Source: Apteryx mantelli
Lineage: Eukaryota > Chordata > Aves > Apterygiformes > Apterygidae
Direction of reading: 5' to 3'
Length of the DNA stretch: 64,000 nucleotides
Assembly: GCF_036417845.1 (NCBI RefSeq)
Contig: NC_090011.1
Location: forward strand, 1,942,726-2,006,725
Shown: in pieces, positions 12,001 through 24,000 of the stretch
Layout of the letters: each line of letters starts with the position of its first letter
Numbering within the stretch: the first letter of the stretch is position 1
Made by a program: the position numbers and the translations under genes
Notes under the pieces: model-generated
What the model was told of the DNA's origin: nothing
The model's input: only the letters and a program-made list of their open reading frames with translations
The model's database searches: none

Positions 12001-15000
12001 GAGACCCCAAAAGTAGACTGAGATCCCTCAACCAGCCAGGTGACCCCAAAACACCATCACGGGTGACGCGGGGGGGGTGACCCAGGCACGGACCCGAGGA
12101 CACGCAGGGGGTCGCGCACGGGAGGTCACGCGTGGACACGTGTGGGGCGGCGCATGGGGCCACAAGCACCCATGGGTTGTCCCTCACCTGCCCCCCCAAC
12201 TGCCCCCCAACTGCCCCATAGCTGCCCCCCATAGCCCCCAACTGCCCCATAGACCCCAACTGCCCCATAGCTCCCCCCATAGCTCCCAACTGCCCCATAG
12301 ACCCCAACTGCCCCATAGCTCCCCCCATAGTTCCCAACTGCCCCCAACTGCCCCATAGCTCCCCCATAGTTCCCAACTGCCCCCAACTGCCCCATAGCTC
12401 CCCCCATTGCCCCTCAACTGCCCCATAGCTCCCCCCTATAGCCCCCAACTGCCCCACAGCCCCCAACTGCCCCATAGCTGCCCCCCATAGCCCCAAATGC
12501 CCCATAGACCCCAACTGCTCCATAGCTCCCCCCATAGCCCCCAATTGCCCCACAGCCCTCAACTGCCCCATAGCTGCCCCCATAGCCCCCAACTGCCCCA
12601 TAGACCCCAACTGCCCCATAGCTCCCCCCATAGCCCCCAATTGCCCCATTGCCCCTCAACTGCCCCAGGGCTCCCCCACCTGCCCCTCTGCCCCCCCAAC
12701 TGCCCCATAGCCTCCCTCAACTGCCCCATTGCCCCCCAACTGCCCCACAGCCCCCCCCAAAGCCCCCCAATTGCCCCCAACCCCCCCAACATCAATTGCC
12801 CCAGAGCCCCCCTATTGCCCCCCAGCCCCACAACTGCCCCCTGGCCCATTGCCCCATCCCCCAACCGCCCCCCAACTGCCCCATAGCGCCCCCCCCACCA
12901 GCCCCACAACCGCCCCCCCCCCAACTGCCCCCCCGACTCACGCGGGCTCCTCGGGCCCCATGGCGCCGCCGGGGGGGGTCCCGCAGCACCCATGGGTGCC
13001 CCCCCCCGGCCCCCCGCTGCCGCCGCGCTGCCGCCGCCGCCGCGATGTGGGTCGCGCCGGGACGGGCGTGGGGGGGGGGCCGTGGGGGGGGGGGCACACG
13101 CGTGTGCACGGCGTCCCCCCCCCCGTCCCCGTCCCCCCCCCCGGCGACAGGCTCAAGGACGGACGCGGAAACGGGGCCAGGTCCCGGGGGGGCCCCCCCC
13201 AGGGTCCCCCCCTTCCCCCGCCCCGCCCCCACCGCGGGAGGGCCCAGGCGTCCGGGCGGGGCTTGGGGGGGGGGGGCTGGGAGAGGAGGGGAGGGGGGAG
13301 GGGGGATTTGGAGGGGGGGGGTTGGGGGGGTTTGGGGTTGTATGGGGGGATTGGGGGCCGTATGGGGGGATTTGGGGGATTTGGAGCCGTTTGGGGGGAT
13401 TTGGGGGTTTTGGGGCAGTTTGGGGTATTTGGGGGAGATTTGCAGGGTTTGGGGGGGATTCAGAGGATTTGTGGGGGGGGTTTGGGGCTGTTTGGGGGGA
13501 TTTGGGGGTTTTGGGGCAGTTTGGGGTATTTGGGGGAGATTTGCAGGGTTTGGGGGGGATTCAGAGGATTTGGGGGGTTTGGGGCAGTTTGGGGCATTTG
13601 GGGGAGATTTGCAGGGTTTTGGGGAGGATTTGGGGCAGTTCGGGGCATTTGGGGGGATTTGGGGGGATTTGGGGGGTTTTGGGGCAGTTTGGGGGGATTT
13701 GGGGCCATTTGGGGGGGATTTGGGGGTTTGGGGGCAGTTTGGGGGGATTTGGGGCCATTTGGGGGGGATTTGGGGGTTTGGGGGCAGTTTGGGGGGATTT
13801 GGGGCCATTTGGGGGGATTTGGGGGTTTGGGGGCAGTTTGGGGGGATTTGGGGCCGTTTGGGGGGATTTGGGGGTTTGGGGGCAGTTTGGGGGGATTTGG
13901 GGCCATTTGGGGGGGATTTGGGGGGTTTGGGGGGCAGTTTGGGGGGATTTGGGGCCGTATGGGGGGATTTGGGGGGTTTGGGGGCAGTTTGGGGGGATTT
14001 GGGGCCGTATGGGGGGGATTTGGGGGTTTTGGGGCAGTTTGGGGGGATTTGGGGCCATTTGGGGGGGATTTGGGGGTTTTGGGGCAGTTTGGGGGATTTG
14101 GGGCCGTATGGGGGGATTTGGGGGTTTTGGGGCAGTTTGGGGGATTTGGGGCCGTATGGGAGGATTTGGGGGTTTTGGGCAGTTTGGGGGGATTTGGGAC
14201 CATTTGGGGGGGATTTGGGGGGGTTGGGGGCAGTTTGGGGGGATTTGGGGCCGTTTGGGGGGATTTGGGGGTTTTGGGGCAGTTTTGGGGGGATTTGGGG
14301 CCGTATGGGAGGATTTGGGGGTTTTGGGGCAGTTTGGGGGGATTTGGGACCATTTGGGGGGGATTTGGGGGTTTGGGGGCAGTTTGGGGGGATTTGGGGC
14401 CGTTTGGGGGGATTTGGGGGTTTTGGGGCAGTTTGGGGGGATTTGGGGCCGTATGGGAGGATTTGGGGGTTTTGGGGCAGTTTGGGGGGATTTGGGACCA
14501 TTTGGGGGGGATTTGGGGGTTTGGGGGGTTTGGGGCAGTTTGGGGGATTTGGAGCCGTTTGGGGGGGATTTGGGGGTTTGGGGGGTTTGGGGCAGTTTGG
14601 GGCATTTGGGGGAGATTTGCAGGGTTTTGGGGGGGATTCGGAGGATTTGGGGCAGTTCGGGGCATTTGGGGGGATTTGGGGGGATTTGGGGGTTTGGGGG
14701 CAGTTTGGGGGATTTGGGGGGGATTTGGGGAGTTTGGGGGGGGAGGATTTGGGGCCAGTTCGGGGGATTTGGGGGGCTTTGGGGTGGGTTAGGGGGATTT
14801 GGGGGGATTGGGGGGGAGGTTTGGGGCTCAGGGGGGTTCTGGGGTGCGTTTTGGGGGAGTTTGGGGGATTTTGGGGGGGTCAGGGATTTGGGAGGGTTCT
14901 GGGGGGATTTTGGGGGGTTCTGGGGTGCATTTTGGGGGGGATTTGGGGGGAATTGGGGGGATTTGGGAGGAATCTGGGGGGGTTGGGGGGGTTCCGGGCT

Positions 15001-18000
15001 GCGTTTTGGGGGGCTTTGGGGGGACACGGAGGCGCCCGAGGGGGTCTGGGGCTGCGGGGAGGGCCGGGGGGGGGCCGGGGCTGGTTTGGGGGGGGCTCGG
15101 GGGCGGTTTCGGGGGGCCGCCGCTCACCTGGGCGCGTCGAAGCTGTCGTAGGAGCCCACCGTGTAGTGGCGGAAGAGGCGCTTGGCCTTGTCGCTGCGGC
15201 TCTCTGCGGGCGCCGGCGCGTCGGGGGGGCCCCGGCACCCCGAAACCGGGGATCGGGGGGGGTCCCCAGCACCCCGAGCCCGGGGATTGGGGGGGCCCCG
15301 GCACCCAGAAATGGGGGATTGGGGGGGTCCCGGCACCCCGAAACCAGGGGTCTGGGGGTCCCAGCACCCCAAACCCGGGGATTGGGGGGGTCCTAGCATC
15401 CCGAAACCGGGGATTGGGGGTCCCGGAACCCTGAAACTGGGGCTTGGGGGGGGTCCCGGCACCCCGAAACCGGGGATCGGGGGGTCCCAGCCACCCGAAA
15501 TGGGGGATTGGGGGTCCCAGCACCCTGAAACCAGGGGTCTGGGGGTCCCAGCACCCCAAACCCGGGGATTGGGGGGGTCCTAGCACCCCGAAATGGGGGA
15601 TTGGGGGGTCCCAGCACCCTGAAACCAGGGGTCTGGGGGTCCCAGCACCCTGAACCCAGGGATTGGGGGGTCCTGGCACCCCAAAACTGGGGATCGAGGG
15701 ATCCCAGCACCTGGAAATGGGGCTTGGGGGGGTCCCAGCACCCCAAAACTGGGGATTTGGGGGTCCCGGCATCCCAAAACTGTGGCTCGGGGGGTCCCAA
15801 CACCCCAAAATGCGGGATTGGGGGGTCCCAGCACCCCAAAATTGGGGGTCGGGGGGTCCCAGCACCCCAAAATCAGGGATCAGGGGGTCCCAGCATCCCA
15901 AAATTGGGGCTTGGGGGGTCCCAGCACCCCAAAATTGGGGGTCTGGGGGGTCCCAGCACCCCGAAAGGGATGGGGGGGGTCCCATTTTGGGGGTCCCAAT
16001 TTGGGGGGAGTCCCAGTTTGGGGGGTCCCATGTGGGGGGGGGGTCTGGTATGGGGGGGGTCCCATAATGAGGGTCCCATGGGGGGGGGGGTCCAGTTTGG
16101 GGGGTCCCATTGGGGTGGCCCAGAGCAGGGTCCCATTGGGGGGGTCCCATTGGGGGTGGTCCCATTAATGAGGTCCCATGGGGGGGGGGTCCCAGTTTGG
16201 GGGTCCCATTGGGGTGGCCCAGAGCAGGGTCCCATTGGGGGGGTCCCATTGGGGGGGTCCCAATTTGGGGGGGTCCCACTGGGGGGGGCCTATGGGGGGG
16301 AGGGTCCTACTTTTGGGGTCCCAAGGGGGGGGGGGTCCAGTTGGGGGGGGGGATTCCCATTTTGGGAGTCCCATAGGTGGGTCCCATTGGGGGTGGGGGG
16401 GTCCCATGGGGGGAGGGTCCGGTTTTGGGGGTCCCTGGGTGGGTCTGTGGGGGTGGGGGGGTCCCCGTACCCGTCTTGCCGTCGGGGGTCCGGGCCGGCA
16501 CCTCCTCGACGCAGTCGGACGGGAACCAGCCGACGCGGCCCTTGGCTTGGCCCTCCCAGAAGCCGCCCTCGCCCACGCTGAGCACTGCGCCCCCGAAACG
16601 CCCCGAATTCACCCCAAAAATCCCCCGCCCCCAAACGCCCCCCCAAACCGCCCCAAAACACCCCAAAACTCACCCCAAAACCCCAACACCCCTCCAAACC
16701 ATGGACCCAGGTGTCCAAGGGCACCCAACACCATGGACTCAGGTGTCCAAGGGCACCCAAAACCCCTCCAAACCATGGACCCAGGTGTCCGGGGCACCCA
16801 AAATCATGGACCCAGGTGTCCGGGGCACCCAGCACCCTTCCCAACCATGGACTCAGGTGTCTAGGGAATCCAAAATCATGGACCCAGGTGTCTGGGGCAT
16901 CCAAAACCCTTCCCAACCATGGACCCAGGTGTCCGGGGCACCCAACACCCATCCAAACCATGGACCCAGGTGCCCAAGACACCCAACACCATGGTCCCAA
17001 GAACCTGGGTCACCCAAAATACCTCCCAAACTTGGACCCAGGCATCTGGGGGCACCCAACATCATGGGCCCAAGTGCCCAGGACACCCAACATCCCCCCA
17101 AACCATGGACCCAGGTGCCCAGGACACCCAACACCACAGTCCCAAGAATCCGGGGCACCCAAAATCTATCCCAAACTTGGACCCAGGCATCTGGGGGCAC
17201 CCAACACCCCTCCAAACCATGGACCCAGGTGCCCAGGACACCCAAAATCAGGGACCCAGGTGCCCAGGACACCCAATACCATGGACCCACGTGCCCAGGA
17301 CACCCAACATCATGCACCCAGGTGCCCAGAACACCCAACACCACGGTCCCAAGAATCGGGAGCACCCCAAATCCCTCCCAACCGCGGAGCCAGGCGTGCG
17401 GGGGGGGGCACCCACCACCCGTCCCCAGCAGGGTCCCAGGCGTCCGGGCACCTACCCTTGATCTTCTCGCCCTTGCTGAGCGAGAGCTCGCCGTCGCCCT
17501 GCGCCTGGTAGGGCTTCACGGCCATGAAGGTGCGGCCGGGCACGGCCGAGTAGAGCTTCCGCTTCACCCCGCGGCTGTTGAGGGTCCCGCCGGGTCCCGG
17601 CTCCCGGGCGAAGCCGCTCGAGCTGCCGCCGCGGACAACCCCAGGGAAGGATCCAAGTGTCCGGGCGGCTCCGGGTGCTCCCGGGGCAGCCCGGCAATTG
17701 CCACCCGCCCCCGAAGGGACCCAGGCGTCCGGGTGCTGCATCTCATGTACGCGGAGGGGACCCAAGCGTCCCACCCGCCTCCAAGGGCCCAGGCGTCCGG
17801 GCACCCTCCCCCCCCGCCAAGGGCACCCAGCACCCCCCACCCAAAGGGACCCAGGTGTTTGAGCACCCTCTCCCCCCCCCCCAAAGGACCCAGCCCCACC
17901 CCAAGGGTCCCAGGCATCTGACCCCCCTGCCAAGGGTCCAGGCGTCCGGGCGCCCCCCCCCCCCCTGCAGTGGTCCCAGGCATTCGGGTGCTCCCCCCAA

Positions 18001-21000
18001 CACCCAAGGGCCCAGGCGTCCGGGTGCCCCCCCCCCACAGTGGTCCCAGCCATCCGAGACCCTCCCTGAGGGGACCCAGGCGTCCGGGTGCCCCCCACCC
18101 CCCCCCCAACCAAGGGCACACAGGCGTCTGGGTGCACCCCAACACCCAAGGGCCCAGGCATCCGGGTGCCTCCCCAGGGCACCCAGGCATCCGGGTTCCC
18201 CCCCAACACCCAAGGGGACCCAGGCGTCCGGGTGCTCCCCCACTCCCAACACCCAAGGGGACCCAGGCATCCGGGTCCACCCCCACCACCACCCAAGGGG
18301 GCCCAGGCGTCCGGGTGCCCCCAACACCCAAGGGGTCCCAGGCATCCGGGCACCCCCACCACCCAAGGGGGCCCAGGCGTCCGGGCGCCCCCCACCCCCA
18401 AGGGGGCCCAGGCGTCCGGGTCCACCCCCACCACCACCCAAGGGGGCCCAGGCGTCCGGGTGCCCCCCAACACCCAAGGGGGCCCAGGTGTCCAGGCACC
18501 CCCCCCACCCCCCTACCCAAGGGAACCCAGGCATCCGGGTGCCCCCCAACACCCAAGGGGGCCCAGGCGTCCGGGCACCCCCCACCCAAGGGGGCCCAGG
18601 TGTCCGGGTTCCCCCCCAACACCCAAAAGGGGGCCCAGGCATCCGGGCACCCCCCACACCCAACACCCAAGGGAACTCAGGCGTCCAGGCACCCCCCACC
18701 ACCCAAGGGGCCCAGGCGTCCGGGCGCCCCCCGCAACCCAAGGGGGCCCAGGCGTCCGGGTCCCCCCCCCACCACCACCCAAGGGGGCCCAGGCGTCCGG
18801 GCACTCCCCACCACCCAAGGGGGCCCAGGCGTCCGGGTTCCCCCCCCCACCCAAGGGAACCCAGGCGTCCGGGTTCCCCTGACACCCAAGGGGGCCCAGG
18901 CATCCAGGCACCCCCCAACACCCAAGGGGGCCCAGGCGTCCGGGTTCCCCCCGACACCCAAGGGGGCCCAGGCATCCAGGCACCCCCCACCACCCAAGGG
19001 GGCCCAGGCGTCCGGGCGCCCCCCACCACCACCCAAGGGGCCCAGGCGTCCGGGTGCCCCCCAACACCCAAAGGCACCCAGGCGTCCGGGTTCCCCCCAC
19101 CACCCAAGGGGGCCCAGGCATCCGGGTTCCCCCCACCACCCAAAGGGGCCCAGGCGTCCGGCGCCCCCCCCCACCCAAAGGGGGCCCAGGCGTCCGGGCG
19201 CCCCCCACCCAACACCCAAAAGGGGCCCAGGCGTCCGGGCGCCCCCCCCCCCCACCCAAGGGGGGCCCGGGCGCGCGGGCGGCGGCTACCTGGGGCGCCC
19301 GCGGGGCTGCCGGGCGCGCGCCTCCTCGGGGTGCCGGGGCCGGGAGGGCGAGCGGGCGCGGGCGCCGCGGGGGCTGCTGGCGCTGCGCAGGGTGCCGGGG
19401 GGGCCGCGGGGCGCCGGCGGGCCGCCGGGGGGGCCGCTGCGGGGAGCCCGCTCGGCGCCGGGCCCCGCGTCGCTGTTGGCTCGCAGCAGCCCCCGCGGCA
19501 GCGGCAGCCCCCGGGGCCCCTCGCGGCGCCGCCCCGCGAACTGGGGGCTCTCCTGGAACGGCACTGCGGGGCCGTCAGGGGGCACCCGCCGGCGCGGGGG
19601 GCGGCTATGGGGCGGCTATGGGGCAGGGGGGCACCCAGGGGGTGGCTATGGGGCAGTGGGGGGCACTGCGGGGCCGTCAGGGGGCACCCGCCGGCACCAG
19701 GGGGCGGCTATGGGGCGGCTATGGGGCAGGGGGGGCGGCTAGGGGGCGGCTATGGGGCAGGGGGGGCACTGCGGGGCCGTCAGGGGGCACCCGCCGGCGC
19801 GGGGGGGCGGCTATGGGGCGGCTATGGGGTGGCTATGGGGCAGGGGGGCACCCAAGGGGCGGCTATGGGGCGGTGGGGGGCACTGCGGGGCCGTCAGGGG
19901 GCACCCGCCGGCGCGGGGGGGGCGGCTATGGGGCGGCTATGGGGTGGGGGGCACCCAAGGGGTGGCTATGGGGCGGCTATGGGGCGGGGGGAGCACTAGG
20001 GGGCGGCTATGGGGCAGGGGGGGCACTGCGGGGCCGTCAGGGGGCACCCGCTGGCACCGGGGGGGGGGGCGGCTGGGGGGCGGCTAGGGGGCGGCTATGG
20101 GGCAGGGGGGCACTAGGGGGCAGCTATGGGGAGGCTATGGGGCAGGGGGGGCACTGCGGGGCCATCAGGGGGCACCCGCCGGCGGGGGGGGCGGCTATGG
20201 GGCGGGGGGGGCAGCTAGGGGGCGGCTATGGGGCGGCTATGGGGCAGGGGGCACCCAGGGGGCGGCTATGGGCGGCTATGGGGCGGGGAGGGCACTAGGG
20301 GGTGGCTATGGTGCAGCTATGGGGCAGGGGGGCACCCATGGGGTGGCTATGGGGTGGGGGGGGCACTGCGGGGCCGTCAGGGGGCACCCGCCGGCACCGG
20401 GGGGGGGGGCAGCTGGGGGGCGGCTAGGGGGTGGCTATGGGGCAGGGGGGCACTAGGGGGCAGCTATGGGGAGGCTATGGGGCGGTGGGGGGCACTGCGG
20501 GGCCATCAGGGGGCACCCGCTGGCACCGGGGGGGGGGGCGGCTGGGGGGCGGCTATGGGGCGGCTATGGGCGGGGGGGGGCGGCTATGGGGCGGCTATGG
20601 GGCAGGGGGGGGCAGCTAGGGGGCGGCTATGGGGCAGGGTGGGCACTGCGGGGCCGTCAGGGGGCACCCGCCGGCGCGGGGGGGGGCGCCCAGGGGGTGG
20701 TTATGGGGCAGCTATGGGGCAGGGGGGCACTAGGGGGCAGCTATGGGGAGGCTATGGGGCGGTGGGGGGCACTGCGGGGCCGTCAGGGGGCACCCGCCGG
20801 CGGGGGGGGGCGGCTAGGGGGTAGCTATGGGGCAGCGATGGGGCAGCTATGGGGCAGCTATGGGGCGGGGGGAGCACTAGGGGGCGGCTAGGGGGCGGCT
20901 AGGGGGCAGGGGGAGCACCCAGGGGTGGCTATGGGGCGGGGGGGCACTAGGGGGTGGCTATGGGCGGCTATGGGGCGGGGGGGGCACCCAGGGGCGGCTA

Positions 21001-24000
21001 TGGGGCGGCTATGGGGCGGGGAGGGCACTAGGGGGTGGCTATGGGGCGGCTAAGGGGCGGGGGGGCACCCAGGGGGCGGCTATGGGGCAGCTATGGGGCA
21101 GGGGGGCACCCATGGGGGCGGCTATGGGGCGGCTATGGGGCAGGGGGGCGCCCAGGGGGCGGCTATGGGGCAGGGGGGGCGCCCAGGGGGCGGCTATGCG
21201 GCAGTGGGGGGCACCCAGGGGGCGGCTATGGGGCAGCTATGGGGCAGGGGGGCACCCATGGGGGCGGCTATGGGGCGGCTATGGGCAGGGGGGCGCCCAG
21301 GGGGCGGCTATGGGGCAGGGGGGGCGCCCAGGGGGTGGCTATGCGGCAGTGGGGGCACCCAGGGGGTGGCTATGGGGCGGCTATGGGGTGGGAGGAGCAC
21401 TAGGGGGTGGCTATGGGGCAGGGGGGGCACCCAAGGGGTGGCTATGGGGCGGCTATGGGGCGGGGGGGCACCCAGGGGGTGGCTATGGGGTGGCTATGGG
21501 GCGGGGGGGGCACCCAAGGGGTGGCTATGGGGCGGCTATGGGGCGGGGGGGGCACCCAAGGGGTGGCTATGGGGCGGCTATGGGGCGGAGGGGGCACCCA
21601 GGGGGTGGCTATGGGGCGGCTATGGGGCGGGGGGGGCACCCAAGGGGTGGCTATGGGGTGGCTATGGGGCGGGGGGGGCACCCAGGGGCGGCTATGGGGC
21701 AGCTATGGGGCGGGGGAGCACTAGGGGGCGGCTAGGGGGTGGCTATGGGGCGGGGGGGGCACCCAGGGGGCGGCTATGGGGAGGCTATGGGGCAGGGGGG
21801 GCACTGCGGGCAGTCAGGGGGCACCTGCCGGCGGGGGGGCACCCAGGGGGTGGCTATGGGGCGGGGGGAGCACCTGGGGGGCGGCTATGGGGTGGGGGGG
21901 CACTGGGGTGCGGCTAGGGGGCGGCTAGGGGCAGTTATGGGGTGGGGGGGGCACCCAGGGGGCAGCTATCGGGTGGGGGGGCACCCATGGGGTGGCTATG
22001 GGGCAGGGGGGGCACCCATGGGGTGGCTATGGGGCGGAGGGGGGCACCCGGGGGGTGGCCATGGGGCAGCTATGGGGCGGGGGGGGCACTGGGGGGCTGT
22101 CAGGGGGCACCCGGGGGTGGCTATGGGGCTGGGGGCTCTGCTGGAGTGGTGCAGTGGGGCCCCCCCGTGTCCCCCATGTCCCTCCATGTCCCTCCATGTC
22201 CCCCCATGTCCCCTCATGTCCCTCCATGTCCCCCCATGTCCCTCCATGTCCCCCATGTCCCCCCATGTCCCCCCATGTCCCCTCATGTCCCTCCATGTCC
22301 CCCCATGTCCCTCCATGTCCCCTCATGTCCCCTCATGTCCCTCCATGTCCCCCCATGTCCCTCCATGTCGTCCATGTCCCTCCATGTCCCCTCATGTCCC
22401 CCCATGTCCCCCCATGTCCCTCCATGTCCCCCCATGTCCCTCCATGTCGTCCATGTCCCCCATGTCCCTCCATGTCCCCCCATGTCCCCCATGTCCCCCC
22501 ATGTCCCCTCATGTCCCTCCATGTCCCCCCATGTCCCTCCATGTCGTCCATGTCCCTCCATGTCCTCCATGTCCCTCCATGTCCCCCCATGTCCCTCCAT
22601 GTCCCTCCATGTCCCCCCATGTCCCTCCATGTCGTCCATGTCCCCCCATGTCCCTCCATGTCCCCCCATGTCCCCCATGTCCCCCCATGTCCCCCCATGT
22701 CCCTCCATGTCCCTCCATGTCCTCCATGTCCCTCCATGTCCCTCCATGTCCCTCCATGTCCCCCCATGTCCCCCCATGTCCCCCCATGTCCCCCCATGTC
22801 CCCTCATGTCCCTCCATGTCCCTCCATGTCCCCCCATGTCCCCCCATGTCCCCTCATGTCCCTCCATGTCCCCCCATGTCCCTCCATGTCGTCCATGTCC
22901 CTCCATGTCCCCCCATGTCCCCCCATGTCCCCTCATGTCCCTCCATGTCCCCCCATGTCCCTCCATGTCCTCCATGTCCCTCCATGTCCCTCCATGTCCC
23001 TCCATGTCCCCCCATGTCCCTCCATGTCCCCATGTCCTCCATGAACCTCCATGTCCCCCGTGTCCCCCCATGTCCCCCATGTCCCTCCATGTCCCCCCAT
23101 GTCCCCCCATGTTCCTCCATGTCCTCCATGTCCTCCATGTCCCCCCATGTCCCTCCATGTCCCCTCATGTCCCTCCATGGCCCTCCATGTCCCCCCATGT
23201 TCCTCCATGTCCCCCCATGTCCCTCCATGTCCCCCCATGTCCCTCCATGCCCCCCCATGCCCCCCATGTCCCTCCATGTCCCCCCATGTCCCTCCATGTC
23301 CGTTCATGTCCCCCCATGTCCCTCCATGTCCCCTCATGTCCCTCCATGGCCCTCCATGTCCCCCCATGTTCCTCCATGTCCCTCATGTCCCTCCATGTCC
23401 CCCCATGTCCCCCCCATGTCCCTCCATGTCCCTCATGTCCCTCCATGTCCCTCCATGTCCCCCCATGTCCCTCATGTCCTCCATGTCCCTCCAATGTCCC
23501 CCCATGTCCCCCATGTCCTCCATGTCCCTCATGTCCCTCCATGTCCCCCCATGTCCCCCCATGTCCCTCCATGTCCCTCATGTCCCTTCATGTCCCCCCA
23601 TGTCCCTCCATGTCCCTCCACATCCCCCATGTCCCCCCATGTCCCTCATGTCCCCCCATGTCCCTCCATGTCCCTCATGTCCCTCCATGTCCCTCCATGT
23701 CCCCCCATGTCCCTCCATGTCCCTCCACATCCCCCATGTCCCCCCATGTCCCTCATGTCCCCCCATGTCCCTCCATGTCCCTCATGTCCCTCCATGTCCC
23801 TCATGTCCCTTCATGTCCCCCCATGTCCCTCCATGTCCCTCCACATCCCCCATGTCCCCCCATGTCCCTCATGTCCCCCCATGTCCCTCCATGTCCCTCA
23901 TGTCCCTCCATGTCCCTCCATGTCCCTTCATGTCCCCCCATGTCCCTCCATGTCCCTCCACATCCCCCATGTCCCCCCATGTCCCTCATGTCCCCCGTCC

